Assembly (NCBI GenBank): GCA_965247435.1
Contig: OZ252019.1
Span: 4,340,001 to 4,404,000, forward strand
DNA from: Ilyomonas sp965247435
GTDB taxonomy: Bacteria > Bacteroidota > Bacteroidia > Chitinophagales > Chitinophagaceae
Length of the DNA: 64,000 nucleotides
Direction: 5' to 3'
Part shown: positions 43,943 through 52,167 of the stretch, in pieces
How positions within the stretch are numbered: position 1 is the first letter of the stretch
Layout of the letters: every line of letters starts with the position of its first letter
Notes under the pieces: model-generated
Databases searched by the model: none
The model's input: only the letters and a program-made list of their open reading frames with translations
What the model was told of the DNA's origin: nothing
Program-made: the position numbers and the translations under genes

Positions 43943-44797
43943 TCAGGAGCGGTTCATCAGTTTAAACTCCAGCAGCATTTCATCAAACAATTGTTCATTA
44001 CTGCTTAAATCTTCTTCTGCCTCCTCTGCGGCAAACAGGGTTTCCTCATACTGATAAATGCGCCAGTAGCCATCAACACATTCCAGCGCCGTAAGGTTCT
44101 CTACCCAATCGCCGGAATTGAGGTAGGTAATAGTGCCGCCTGCATTGCTGATCTCTTTTATTTCGGGCTTGTGAATATGGCCGCACACCACATAATCATA
44201 GCCATTGTGAATGCCGATGTCGGCTGCTGTCTCTTCGAAATTGTTTACAAACTTAACGGCGCTTTTTACACTGTTCTTTATTTTTTTGGAAAGCGATACT
44301 TTGCCCTTGCGGAATACTTTTTCAGATAAAAAATTTACGAAGCGGTTAATGAGTATTAATATATCATACCCCGTAGCGCCAAGCTTTGCCAGCCATTTGG
44401 AATGTTGCATGGTTACATCAAACACATCGCCATGAAACATCCAGGCTTTCTTCCCATTAGGGAGTTCCAGCACTATTTTGTTGGTGATTTTAAAAGAGCC
44501 GAGAGAAAACCCGTTAAACCTTCTCAGCAATTCATCATGGTTTCCCGGCAGGTAGTATATCTGCACATCGTTGCTGATCAGCTTCATAATATACTTAACT
44601 ACTTTCATGTGGCTTTTTGGCCAGTAGCTTTTACTAAACTGCCATATATCTACAATATCGCCGTTGAGCACTATTGTTTTGGGCTGGATGCTTTTGAGAT
44701 ACCGGAGCACTTCTGTGGCATGGCAGCCATAGGTGCCTAAATGAATATCTGATAATACTACAACATCCACCCCTCTTTTACCTGCTTTCATATTCAT
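43943..44797 (-). CDS. UDP-2,3-diacylglucosamine diphosphatase-like phosphoesterase
   Basis: A 284-residue metallophosphoesterase of the LpxH/LpxH2 type used in lipid A synthesis. Metal ligands are in VVLSDIHLG (D17, H19), LNGDIVDIW (D47), LPGNHDELLRRF (N86, H87) and CGHIHKPE. It cleaves the pyrophosphate of UDP-2,3-diacylglucosamine at the inner membrane surface. It heads the three-gene operon with the glycosyltransferase and GH1. Other calcineurin-like substrates are possible, but the DIVDIWQFSKSYWPKSH segment is typical of this group. Confidence 0.82.
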   Translation of the reverse strand: MNMKAGKRGVDVVVLSDIHLGTYGCHATEVLRYLKSIQPKTIVLNGDIVDIWQFSKSYWPKSHMKVVKYIMKLISNDVQIYYLPGNHDELLRRFNGFSLGSFKITNKIVLELPNGKKAWMFHGDVFDVTMQHSKWLAKLGATGYDILILINRFVNFLSEKVFRKGKVSLSKKIKNSVKSAVKFVNNFEETAADIGIHNGYDYVVCGHIHKPEIKEISNAGGTITYLNSGDWVENLTALECVDGYWRIYQYEETLFAAEEAEEDLSSNEQLFDEMLLEFKLMNRS

Positions 44798-45082
44798 TTT
44801 TGATGCATGGTTGTACAGATTGCAAATTGGCCAAAGTGTGTAACTTAATTGTTAGCATAAGTTTATTTAATTATTACCGGGGTCTGTATTTGAAATAAAT
44901 TGTTATAAAGCAGCGCCCGGTTGTGCATAACAAAGTGTAAAATTTTGAATCGGGTTGCGGCGGCAGGTAAACCCTGTGTATATCATAAGTTTAATAATCA
45001 AAAGCGCTAAAAAAACAGCTTGTAGAGGTAGCAGGCCAACAATAAAAGTGCAGATCATTAGCTTAAAAAATATTGAAATCAA

Positions 45083-45104
45083 TTTTGTACTAATTAGTAC
45101 AAAA
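45083..45104. promoter_or_regulatory. perfect 22-bp palindromic operator for the TetR regulator
   Basis: TTTTGTACTAA and TTAGTACAAAA are exact complements with no spacer, the form of a TetR-family operator. It starts 50 bases before the TetR ATG and covers the promoter: TTG at 45085-45087, 21 bases, then TATGTTTG at 45109-45116. Binding would block RNA polymerase, so the gene should repress itself. Confidence 0.78.
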
Positions 45105-45108
45105 TACT

Positions 45109-45116
45109 TATGTTTG
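45109..45116 (+). promoter_or_regulatory. -7 element (TATGTTTG) of the TetR gene
   Basis: TATGTTTG matches TAnnTTTG, and TTG 21 bases upstream lies inside the operator palindrome. The TetR ATG follows at 45133, giving a very short leader. Confidence 0.7.
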
Positions 45117-45132
45117 CTTTAATTTATAAATT

Positions 45133-45714
45133 ATGGCCGGCCGACCAAAAATATTTAACGAGCAGGAAGCAGTTGAAAAAGCATCTCACCTTTTTTGGAA
45201 AAAGGGATACGAAGCAACGAGCACAGAGGATTTAATAAATGTAATGGGTTTGCAAAGGGGAAGTTTTTATCACAGCTTTGGAAGCAAAAAGCAATTGTTT
45301 TTAAATGCTATTGACTTACACGAAACGAAGGCGCTTATCGAATTCAGAAAAATACTAAAAGAAAGTGCAAACCCGGTTGCAGTAATAAAGGCAATGTTTG
45401 TTGAATTAGCAAAATGCTCGCCTGAAGAACACCGGAAAGGCTGCTTTGCCGGTAACACCATAGCAGAATTATCTGATGTTGATGAGGAACTGGCTACAAA
45501 CGCAAAGAATCACCTGAAAGCTTTAGAGCAGATTTTTTTTGAACAAATAAAATTATGCCAGGAGAAAAAACTGTTGAAGACGAAAACAGATGCGAAAATA
45601 TTAGCGAGGTATTTATTAAATTTCTGGAATGGCATTAATATTACCCGGAGAATTTATCAATCTAAAAAAGAGTTGATCCTTCTGATAGAATGTCAATTTG
45701 AAATTTTAAAATAA
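45133..45714 (+). CDS. TetR/AcrR family transcriptional repressor
   Basis: A 193-residue TetR-family regulator. The N-terminal helix-turn-helix is complete (AVEKASHLFWKKGYEATSTEDLINVMGLQRGSFYHSFGSKKQLFLNAI), matching the subgroup with QRGSFYHSFGSK. The C-terminal ligand-binding domain has HRKGCFAGNTIAEL, typical of AcrR-like proteins that sense small electrophiles or drugs. It should repress its own promoter through the 22-base palindrome and probably the DUF417/DoxX genes through a similar site at 45731. Confidence 0.92.
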   Translation: MAGRPKIFNEQEAVEKASHLFWKKGYEATSTEDLINVMGLQRGSFYHSFGSKKQLFLNAIDLHETKALIEFRKILKESANPVAVIKAMFVELAKCSPEEHRKGCFAGNTIAELSDVDEELATNAKNHLKALEQIFFEQIKLCQEKKLLKTKTDAKILARYLLNFWNGINITRRIYQSKKELILLIECQFEILK

Positions 45715-45727
45715 ATTTTTTGAGTAA

Positions 45728-45750
45728 TATTTGACTAAATAGTACAATAT
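45728..45750. promoter_or_regulatory. second, imperfect TetR operator-like site
   Basis: The bases tttgactaaatagtacaat share the CTAAwTAGTACAA core of the perfect palindrome at 45083 with one half degraded. It lies just after the TetR stop and about 195 bases before the DUF417 gene, where it could control that gene pair. Confidence 0.5.
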
Positions 45751-45942
45751 GCACATTCCTTTTTTTAAAATGTAAAAAAGGAGCCGATACCGGCAAGTAA
45801 TCCTTTATATAGATTTTAAAAAGTCTTTTAACCATACAATTATAAATAACACGTCGCCAAAAACGCTTCCTATCTGCAAACATACAGTGGCAAAACACTT
45901 GAAAATTTGGAGAAAATTGCACTCATTAAACAATTATAAAAC

Positions 45943-46398
45943 ATGAAAAATTTAAAAACAACCGGAGAAGCGATAAGCCGTTACGGGATCGCCTACATAC
46001 TTATTGCATTCGGTATTTATAAGTTTACTGCTACCGAAGCTGCAGCGATTAAGACCCTGATTGATAACAGCTTTTTCTTTAACTGGATGAATAATTTTTT
46101 TACCATCCGTACAATTTCTAAAATAATCGGGGTCGTAGAAATCAGTGCTGCTATTGGTATTGCCTCAAGATTCTATTCTCCAAGCGTGGCGCTTTATGGC
46201 AGTTTGTTGGGCAGCGTTATATTTTTTGTAACACTTACATTTTTGTTTACAACACCCGGCATGATTGCTAAATCTGAATGGCTGTGGCTGCCCGATGGTT
46301 TTATAATTAAAGATTTAGCGCTGCTTGGCTTTTGTATCTGGAGTGCCGGCGAGGCATACGCAGCAAAACAATTGTATAACCTCAAAACAAAACCATGA
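45943..46398 (+). CDS. DUF417 family membrane protein
   Basis: A 151-residue four-helix membrane protein of the DUF417 (YkgB/RclC-like) family, recognised from SRYGIAYILIAFGIYKFTATEAAAIKTLIDNS and the late TTPGMIAKSEWLWLPDGFIIKDLALLG. In E. coli the RclC member helps survive reactive chlorine; the role here is unknown but its place beside a TetR regulator and a DoxX protein fits a stress response. It overlaps the next gene by four bases. Confidence 0.85.
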   Translation: MKNLKTTGEAISRYGIAYILIAFGIYKFTATEAAAIKTLIDNSFFFNWMNNFFTIRTISKIIGVVEISAAIGIASRFYSPSVALYGSLLGSVIFFVTLTFLFTTPGMIAKSEWLWLPDGFIIKDLALLGFCIWSAGEAYAAKQLYNLKTKP

Positions 46399-46781
46399 AA
46401 AAAATAAATCTCCTTTATTTGATAATCACGGGCCTGATGTGCGCCCTTATGGTTGCCGGGGCGCTAATAGATGTATCAAAAAGTACAGACGCGGTAGCGC
46501 TTATTATGCAGTTGGGTTATCCCGAATATTTTGTGCGGTTTATCGGCGTAATGAAGCTATTGGGCATAACAGCCGTGCTACTTCCCGGGTTTCCAAGATT
46601 AAAAGAGTGGGCCTATGCAGGGCTGGTGTTTGATACTGCCGGCGCCTTATTCTCACATCTGTCAAATGGTGATGCTGCCGTTAAGTGGGCGCCGGCAGCA
46701 ACCGGGCTTATGCTGGTAGCGGGCTCGTATATAGCTTACCGCTTAAAAACAGAGCAGCAGTACAAATCATCAAAAGTTTAA
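46395..46781 (+). CDS. DoxX-like membrane protein
   Basis: A 128-residue four-helix protein and close paralogue of the one at 2239-2631 (shared MKKIN start, GYPEYFVRFIGVMKLLG and PGFPRLKEWAYAGL). It is translationally coupled to the DUF417 gene (ATGA overlap), so the two membrane proteins are made together and may work as a pair. The TetR repressor upstream is the likely controller. Confidence 0.82.
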   Translation: MKKINLLYLIITGLMCALMVAGALIDVSKSTDAVALIMQLGYPEYFVRFIGVMKLLGITAVLLPGFPRLKEWAYAGLVFDTAGALFSHLSNGDAAVKWAPAATGLMLVAGSYIAYRLKTEQQYKSSKV

Positions 46782-46903
46782 GCTATTAGCAATATCAGCG
46801 GTCATCCTTAGCCTATCAGCAAATCCTGCCTGGTTTATTCAGTTGAAATTTTGGAATGACGCTTTGCAAAAAAATTATTATTGAATGCACTTAATTGAAA
46901 ATC

Positions 46904-47239
46904 ATGAATGTCTTTCTTATAATTATTTCTGCGCTTTGTGAGTCTTTTTACAACATTTATTTAACCAAATCCAAAGGCTTTGCAGATTGGCAGGTGAACC
47001 TCATTACCATCACTTTTTTAATAACAGGAATTTTGACTTTTAAGAAAGCCATTATGGTTATGCCGCTCAGCATTGCCATCGTCATGTGGTCTGGTTTTTC
47101 GCTGATAGCAACAATCATTTTAGATGTTTACTTTTTTAAAACCAGGCTGGATTTTAAAATAATGGTTTGTATGGCGCTATGTATTATCTGTATTATCGGA
47201 TTACAATATTTCAACAGTCAGAAACAAGCAATTAAATAA
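46904..47239 (+). CDS. small multidrug resistance (SMR) family transporter
   Basis: A 111-residue four-helix protein of the EmrE/SMR fold. The essential membrane glutamate is present in helix 1 (IISALCESFYNIYLTKS, E13) and the fourth helix ends the chain. It exports drugs or polyamine-like cations against protons as a dimer. The ATG at 46904 is used; the frame opens three codons earlier at a TTG. It follows the DoxX gene by about 120 bases. The family is recognisable but the sequence is divergent. Confidence 0.72.
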   Translation: MNVFLIIISALCESFYNIYLTKSKGFADWQVNLITITFLITGILTFKKAIMVMPLSIAIVMWSGFSLIATIILDVYFFKTRLDFKIMVCMALCIICIIGLQYFNSQKQAIK

Positions 47240-47264
47240 ATATTCACGCATTAAAAATAAAGGA

Positions 47265-47726
47265 ATGGCAGGAGCAGTTAAAATACAAAGAATCGAGTCG
47301 AGAGCGGCACTCGAACAATGTGCGCCTTTATTGGCAGAAGTGTATAATGCCGACCCATGGAATGATATCTGGACGGTGGCAAAATCTCTAGAGAAATTAT
47401 TGTGTTTCTTCGATTCTCCAAAATTTTTAGGGTTGATGGCGATTGAAGAAAATACGATTATAGGTTGTTGTATTGGAAATACAGAGCCGTATTTTACAGG
47501 TGATTATTTTTATTTAAAAGAAATGTTTGTATCCGTTAAATGTCAGAGAAGCGGAGTCGGCTCGCAATTGGTAAATTTCTTAAAAGAACAGCTTGCAATA
47601 AAGGGAATCTCATCTGTTATTCTGTTTACATCCAGGGCGTTATTTCCTTATGATTTTTACACAAAAAATGGTTTTAAAGAAATGGAAGGTATGCGCATGA
47701 TGAATTTTGAGAAGGCTGCACCATGA
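47265..47726 (+). CDS. GNAT family N-acetyltransferase
   Basis: A 153-residue acetyltransferase with the GNAT fold: MFVSVKCQRSGVGSQLVNFLKEQL carries the acetyl-CoA loop (QRSGVG), and LFTSRALFPYDFYTKNGFKEMEGMRMM the late strand and helix. The substrate (aminoglycoside, peptide or small amine) cannot be told. It begins 25 bases after the SMR gene, so the two are probably co-transcribed and could form a small resistance unit. Confidence 0.88.
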   Translation: MAGAVKIQRIESRAALEQCAPLLAEVYNADPWNDIWTVAKSLEKLLCFFDSPKFLGLMAIEENTIIGCCIGNTEPYFTGDYFYLKEMFVSVKCQRSGVGSQLVNFLKEQLAIKGISSVILFTSRALFPYDFYTKNGFKEMEGMRMMNFEKAAP

Positions 47727-47885
47727 TGATTCAGTTACAGAACTCCTTCGCAAATACCTGTTAAAGGATGCTTTAATTAACAGAATTGTTTAAACAAAGA
47801 TTAGCGGGCGCCCTCTCCTGCTATGTTCAACATCATAATAACGTTAAGATAAAATGCTTTTACAAAACATTATCATATAAAGCGC

Positions 47886-47893
47886 TATATTTG
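47886..47893 (+). promoter_or_regulatory. -7 element (TATATTTG) upstream of the DEAD-box helicase
   Basis: TATATTTG matches TAnnTTTG and would give a leader of about 140 bases before the TTG start codon. The -33 element is not clear. The rest of the 313-base gap 47727-48039 shows nothing else. Confidence 0.42.
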
Positions 47894-48039
47894 TGTTGTT
47901 GTTACTCCTTATTCATACTCGATAATCTTCTCCAAGCATCATCAGGTTTATTAGGATGAGAATATAAAACTCAACGCTCTCTTTGCGATCATTTTCATAG
48001 TTGTAGCGTTGGCATTCAGTACATTTAATTTTTACAACT

Positions 48040-49287
48040 TTGACATTTGAACAATTAGGGATTATTGCACCTATACTAAAAGCAATTAAAACAGAGGGTT
48101 ATACTACCCCCACTCCCATACAGGAACAGGCGATACCTGTAGCATTAGAAGGAAAAGATATTTTAGGCTGTGCCCAAACCGGCACGGGTAAAACAGCAGC
48201 ATTTGCAATACCCATATTACAAACCCTCTCCAAAGAGCTGCCGAATGCAAAAGGGTATAAGCATACCCGCGCATTAATACTAACGCCTACCAGAGAATTA
48301 GCTGTACAGATAGATGAAAGTTTTACATCGTATGGTAAACACACCGGCCTTAAGCACGAAGTAATATATGGCGGCGTGCCGCAGCAGCAGCAGGTCTTAT
48401 CTATTAGAAATGGTGTTGACATATTAATAGCAACGCCCGGCCGTTTGCTCGACCTGATGAACCAGGGCTATGTACATGTGGATTATCTCGAAACGTTTGT
48501 GCTGGACGAAGCAGACCGTATGCTGGATATGGGCTTTATCAACGACGTAAAAAAAGTGATCCGCGAATTGCCCAGGCAAAAGCAAACCCTGTTCTTCTCG
48601 GCTACGATGCCGCCGCAAATATTAAGTCTTGCCAACTCGTTGCTGCAGCAGCCGGTAAAGATTGAAGTGACGCCTGTTTCTTCGACGGTAGAAGTGATTG
48701 ACCAGTTGATGTACATGGTGGACAAAAGAAACAAGCAGCCGCTGCTTGAACACCTGATACGTGAAAAAAACATCACCCGTTCCTTAGTATTTGTACGTAC
48801 CAAGCATGGCGCAGACCGCATTGCAAGGGCATTGAATAATGCCGGCATAAAAGCAGATGCTATACACGGCGATAAAACACAGCAGGCAAGGCAGCGCGCG
48901 TTGCTTAACTTTAAAGCAGACAAGCTGAAAGTGTTGGTAGCAACAGACATCGCCGCCCGCGGTATTGATATTGATAACCTTACCCACGTTATTAACTTCG
49001 ATTTACCTAATGTGCCCGAAACCTATGTACACCGTATCGGCCGCACCGGCCGCGCAGGTGCCAGTGGCATCGCACTTTCTTTTTGCGATGGAGAGGAACG
49101 GGCATTTTTAAGAGATATTAACCGGCTTACAGCGCAAACAATTCCGGTGGAAGAGCAGCATCCCTATAAGCCCGGGCGTGCCGAAAGTTTCAGGCCGGTA
49201 AAACAAGCCAGCAATAACAAGAATACCGGTTCTTACCGGCAAACGCCGAATCAATACAAAAGAAGAGGTCCGCTGGTAAATATATAA
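48040..49287 (+). CDS. DEAD-box RNA helicase
   Basis: A 415-residue DEAD-box RNA helicase. It shows the Q motif (TPTPIQEQAI), motif I AQTGTGKT at 45-52, Ia PTREL, Ib TPGR, II DEAD at 156-159, III SAT, and IV-VI (LVFVRTK, ATDIAARGID, HRIGRTGRAG). The C-terminal tail (about 375-415) is short and basic. The start is a TTG at 48040: no in-frame ATG lies between it and an upstream stop at 48004, and TFEQLGIIAPILKAI is the normal N-terminus of these proteins. The leader is long and may be structured, as often seen for cold-induced helicases. A terminator follows. Confidence 0.93.
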   Translation: MTFEQLGIIAPILKAIKTEGYTTPTPIQEQAIPVALEGKDILGCAQTGTGKTAAFAIPILQTLSKELPNAKGYKHTRALILTPTRELAVQIDESFTSYGKHTGLKHEVIYGGVPQQQQVLSIRNGVDILIATPGRLLDLMNQGYVHVDYLETFVLDEADRMLDMGFINDVKKVIRELPRQKQTLFFSATMPPQILSLANSLLQQPVKIEVTPVSSTVEVIDQLMYMVDKRNKQPLLEHLIREKNITRSLVFVRTKHGADRIARALNNAGIKADAIHGDKTQQARQRALLNFKADKLKVLVATDIAARGIDIDNLTHVINFDLPNVPETYVHRIGRTGRAGASGIALSFCDGEERAFLRDINRLTAQTIPVEEQHPYKPGRAESFRPVKQASNNKNTGSYRQTPNQYKRRGPLVNI

Positions 49288-49310
49288 AGACTGTACACTA
49301 ACTTTAAAAA

Positions 49311-49338
49311 GGCAATCATGTATATGATTGCCTTTTTT
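49311..49338 (+). terminator. intrinsic terminator of the helicase gene
   Basis: GGCAATCAT and ATGATTGCC pair around GTAT and are followed by six T, 24 bases after the helicase stop. Confidence 0.88.
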
Positions 49339-49899
49339 GTTGTACGCTATCATCTGGCAAGCCATCATTAGATGTAGCCTGCCTTGTTTAACGGGTAATA
49401 ATATGCTCTATACGCCTTGCTGATAGTTTACAAACGCCAGACACTCAGCCTGCCCGCACAGATAAGAAGGTTATATAGCATAGTAAGCGAACCGCACGGA
49501 TACTACAGGCAATTAAATAGTCTAAACAAATAAGCTGATAATAACAACAGCCGCCATCACTACAAACAGAATGGCCAATAAACCAAGAAATTTCAATACT
49601 GTCATATCTTGTTTGCTATTCATAAAACCAATGTTTAATTTAAGAATGATTGTTTATAAAAACAGAAGGTACACTTTATTCAATGGTCGCCCTGATATTT
49701 ATTTAAATCGAATATACAGATAGTCCAAACAGTAGGGTGTATTGCTATTATTTCTGCCGGATTAACGATAATGCAACCGCCGATGCGGCCGGCCACCTCT
49801 TTACCAATTTTTGGGATAGCCAGCCGTTGAAACAGCAGGAACGCTTATAATTTTTATGGTAAGATGCTATACCTTTCCGGCTTCAATAAATTAAGCCAG
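49339..49899. other. intergenic, with one possible small gene
   Basis: This stretch between the helicase terminator and the M3 peptidase gene holds a 33-codon leftward frame at 49522-49623 (listed separately). I see no RNA gene or repeat in the remainder. Confidence 0.5.
49522..49623 (-). CDS. possible 33-residue single-helix membrane protein
   Basis: A 33-residue frame from ATG 49623 reading MNSKQDMTVLKF followed by one continuous hydrophobic helix (LGLLAILFVVMAAVVIISLFV). The polar start and clean helix are those of a real small membrane protein, and it lies alone in an otherwise empty gap. No homology can be claimed at this length. Confidence 0.45.
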   Translation of the reverse strand: MNSKQDMTVLKFLGLLAILFVVMAAVVIISLFV

Positions 49900-52041
49900 A
49901 TGAAGAGATTAATAATAGCGCCTTTACTGTATTTTACAATCGTATCTTCTGCCCAGATGACCAATAATAAGCAGGACAATAACAGCAATGCACTTTCCCT
50001 TTCCAACCCGTTCAGCGCCGCCAGCAAGCTGCCTTATGAGGCCCCCGCTTTTAATAAAATAAAAAATACAGACTACAAGCCTGCACTGGAGGCAGGCATT
50101 AAACAACAGGCAGCCGAGATAAATAAAATTGCGGATAACCCTGCGCCGCCAACCTTCGATAATACGCTTGCTGCCATGGAGAAAAGCGGTGGCTTACTCC
50201 TGCGGGTAAATAATATTTTTAACCTCATTACCGGCGCCAATACCAACGATACCTTGCAGCAACTGCAGGAAGAAATTGCGCCTGCACTCGCTGCTAATCA
50301 GGATGCTATTTACCTGAATACAAAACTGTTTAAACGTATAGAAACCATTTATCAAAACAGGGCTGCACTAAAGCTGGATACAGAATCGGAGCGGCTGCTC
50401 GAATACCAGTACGAGGCCTTTGTGCTGGCCGGGGCTAAACTCTTCGATGCCGATAAAGCCACGATGAAAAAACTAAACGGCGAAGAAGCATCGCTGAGTG
50501 CCAAATTTACCAACCAGTTACTCGCTGCTGCTAAAAACGGCGCGCTGGTAATCAGTGATTCTGCAGAGCTCGCCGGGCTTTCGCAATCGGATAAAGATGC
50601 ATTTGCGCAGAATGCTGCCGCTAAAAATCTTCCGGGCAAATGGCTGCTGCCCCTGCAGAATACAACACAGCAGCCGGCCCTGCAATCGCTCTCGGTGCGC
50701 GCCACGCGCCAGAAATTGTTTGCGGCTTCCTGGAACCGCGCGGCGCGGAGCGATTCCAACGATACACGTGCCACTATTACCCGCCTCGCTGCCATCCGTG
50801 CGCAAAAGGCAAAACTGCTTGGCTTTGCCAGCTATGCTGCCTGGAAGCTGCAGGACCAGATGGCGAAAACGCCCGAAGCAGTAGATACTTTCTTTGCCCG
50901 GTTAGTGCCTGCCGTTACTGCAAAAGCAAAAGAAGAGGCCGCAGACATACAGGCGCTGATTGATAAGCAGGGGGGCGGCTTTACCCTGCAGCCATGGGAT
51001 TGGGAGTACTACTCCGAGCAGGTGCGGAAGGCTAAATACGACCTTGATGAAAACGAGATAAAACCATATTTCGAGTTGAACAAAGTGCTGCAGGACGGCG
51101 TGTTTTATGCCGCCAACCAATTGTATGGCCTCACCTTCAAAGAGCGTCGGGATATTCCGGTGTACCAGCCTGATGTGCGGGTATTTGAGGTGTTTGATAA
51201 AGACGAAAAATCAATGGCGCTATTCTACTGCGATTACTTTAAACGTGATAATAAATCCGGCGGTGCGTGGATGAGCAATATCGTAGGGCAGTCGTATTTG
51301 CTGGGCACAAGGCCGGTAATCTACAATGTCTGCAATTTTACAAAGCCTGCGCCCGGTGGGCCGGCACTTATTTCTTTTGACGATGTAACCACAATGTTTC
51401 ATGAGTTTGGACATGGCCTGCATGGCCTGTTTGCCAGCCAGAAATACCCAACGCTGTCCGGCACCAATACCGCCCGCGATTATGTAGAGTTTCCATCGCA
51501 GTTCAACGAGCACTGGGCGCTGTACCCCTCTGTACTAAAGCATTATGCAGTGCATTACAAAACCGGAGCGCTTATACCACAGAGCCTCGTGGATAAAATA
51601 AAAGATGCAGGTTCTTTTAACGAAGGATATAAACTAACGGAAGCTATTGCTGCCGCATCGCTGGATATGCAATGGCACAAATTATCCGACACCAGCGCCA
51701 TCCCGGATGCGGATGCCTTTGAAAAGGCAGCGCTGCACACCACCGGATTGGACTTACCGCAGGTGCCGCCGCGCTACCGATCTTCTTACTTTTTACACAT
51801 CTGGGGCAACGGCTATGCGGCAGGCTATTACGCTTACCAATGGACGAAAATGCTGGAAGAAGATGCCTACTCCTGGTTTGAAGAAAACGGTGGCTTAACA
51901 AGGGCTAACGGCGACCGCTTCCGGACAATGATTTTATCGCGTGGCAATACGGAAGATTACAATACAATGTTCAGCAGGTTTCGCGGCCATGCGCCAAGTA
52001 TCAAGCCTATGGAGAAAGCGCTTGGATTGCCTGTAAATTAG
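49900..52041 (+). CDS. dcp: M3 family metallopeptidase (peptidyl-dipeptidase Dcp-like)
   Basis: A 713-residue exported peptidase. The signal peptide (MKRLIIAPLLYFTIVSSAQ) is followed by the long helical M3 fold; the zinc motif is HEFGH at 501-505 (TTMFHEFGHGLHGLFAS) with a further glutamate in YVEFPSQFNEHW. Dcp-type enzymes remove dipeptides from the C-terminus of peptides and are periplasmic here. The frame opens at 49864, but ATG 49900 gives the proper signal peptide. A terminator follows. Confidence 0.93.
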   Translation: MKRLIIAPLLYFTIVSSAQMTNNKQDNNSNALSLSNPFSAASKLPYEAPAFNKIKNTDYKPALEAGIKQQAAEINKIADNPAPPTFDNTLAAMEKSGGLLLRVNNIFNLITGANTNDTLQQLQEEIAPALAANQDAIYLNTKLFKRIETIYQNRAALKLDTESERLLEYQYEAFVLAGAKLFDADKATMKKLNGEEASLSAKFTNQLLAAAKNGALVISDSAELAGLSQSDKDAFAQNAAAKNLPGKWLLPLQNTTQQPALQSLSVRATRQKLFAASWNRAARSDSNDTRATITRLAAIRAQKAKLLGFASYAAWKLQDQMAKTPEAVDTFFARLVPAVTAKAKEEAADIQALIDKQGGGFTLQPWDWEYYSEQVRKAKYDLDENEIKPYFELNKVLQDGVFYAANQLYGLTFKERRDIPVYQPDVRVFEVFDKDEKSMALFYCDYFKRDNKSGGAWMSNIVGQSYLLGTRPVIYNVCNFTKPAPGGPALISFDDVTTMFHEFGHGLHGLFASQKYPTLSGTNTARDYVEFPSQFNEHWALYPSVLKHYAVHYKTGALIPQSLVDKIKDAGSFNEGYKLTEAIAAASLDMQWHKLSDTSAIPDADAFEKAALHTTGLDLPQVPPRYRSSYFLHIWGNGYAAGYYAYQWTKMLEEDAYSWFEENGGLTRANGDRFRTMILSRGNTEDYNTMFSRFRGHAPSIKPMEKALGLPVN

Positions 52042-52106
52042 CGTTGCTGGTTTATACAAATGTTGCCCTCCTACTTAAACGCCAACCATTTCGATTTTTT
52101 TTAAAT

Positions 52107-52136
52107 AAAAGCCGGCCCTTAAAACGCCGGCTTTTT
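52107..52136 (+). terminator. intrinsic terminator of the M3 peptidase gene
   Basis: AAAAGCCGGC and GCCGGCTTTTT pair across a nine-base loop, 65 bases after the peptidase stop. Confidence 0.82.
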
Positions 52137-52167
52137 ACAACAGGTAAGCGCACTTTATAACAGAGCA

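Larger units (their letters stand above)
44798..45132. other. divergent intergenic region with a TetR operator
   Basis: This 335-base AT-rich stretch separates the leftward LpxH-like gene from the rightward TetR gene. It holds the palindromic operator and promoter at 45083-45116. Nothing else was recognised. Confidence 0.55.
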
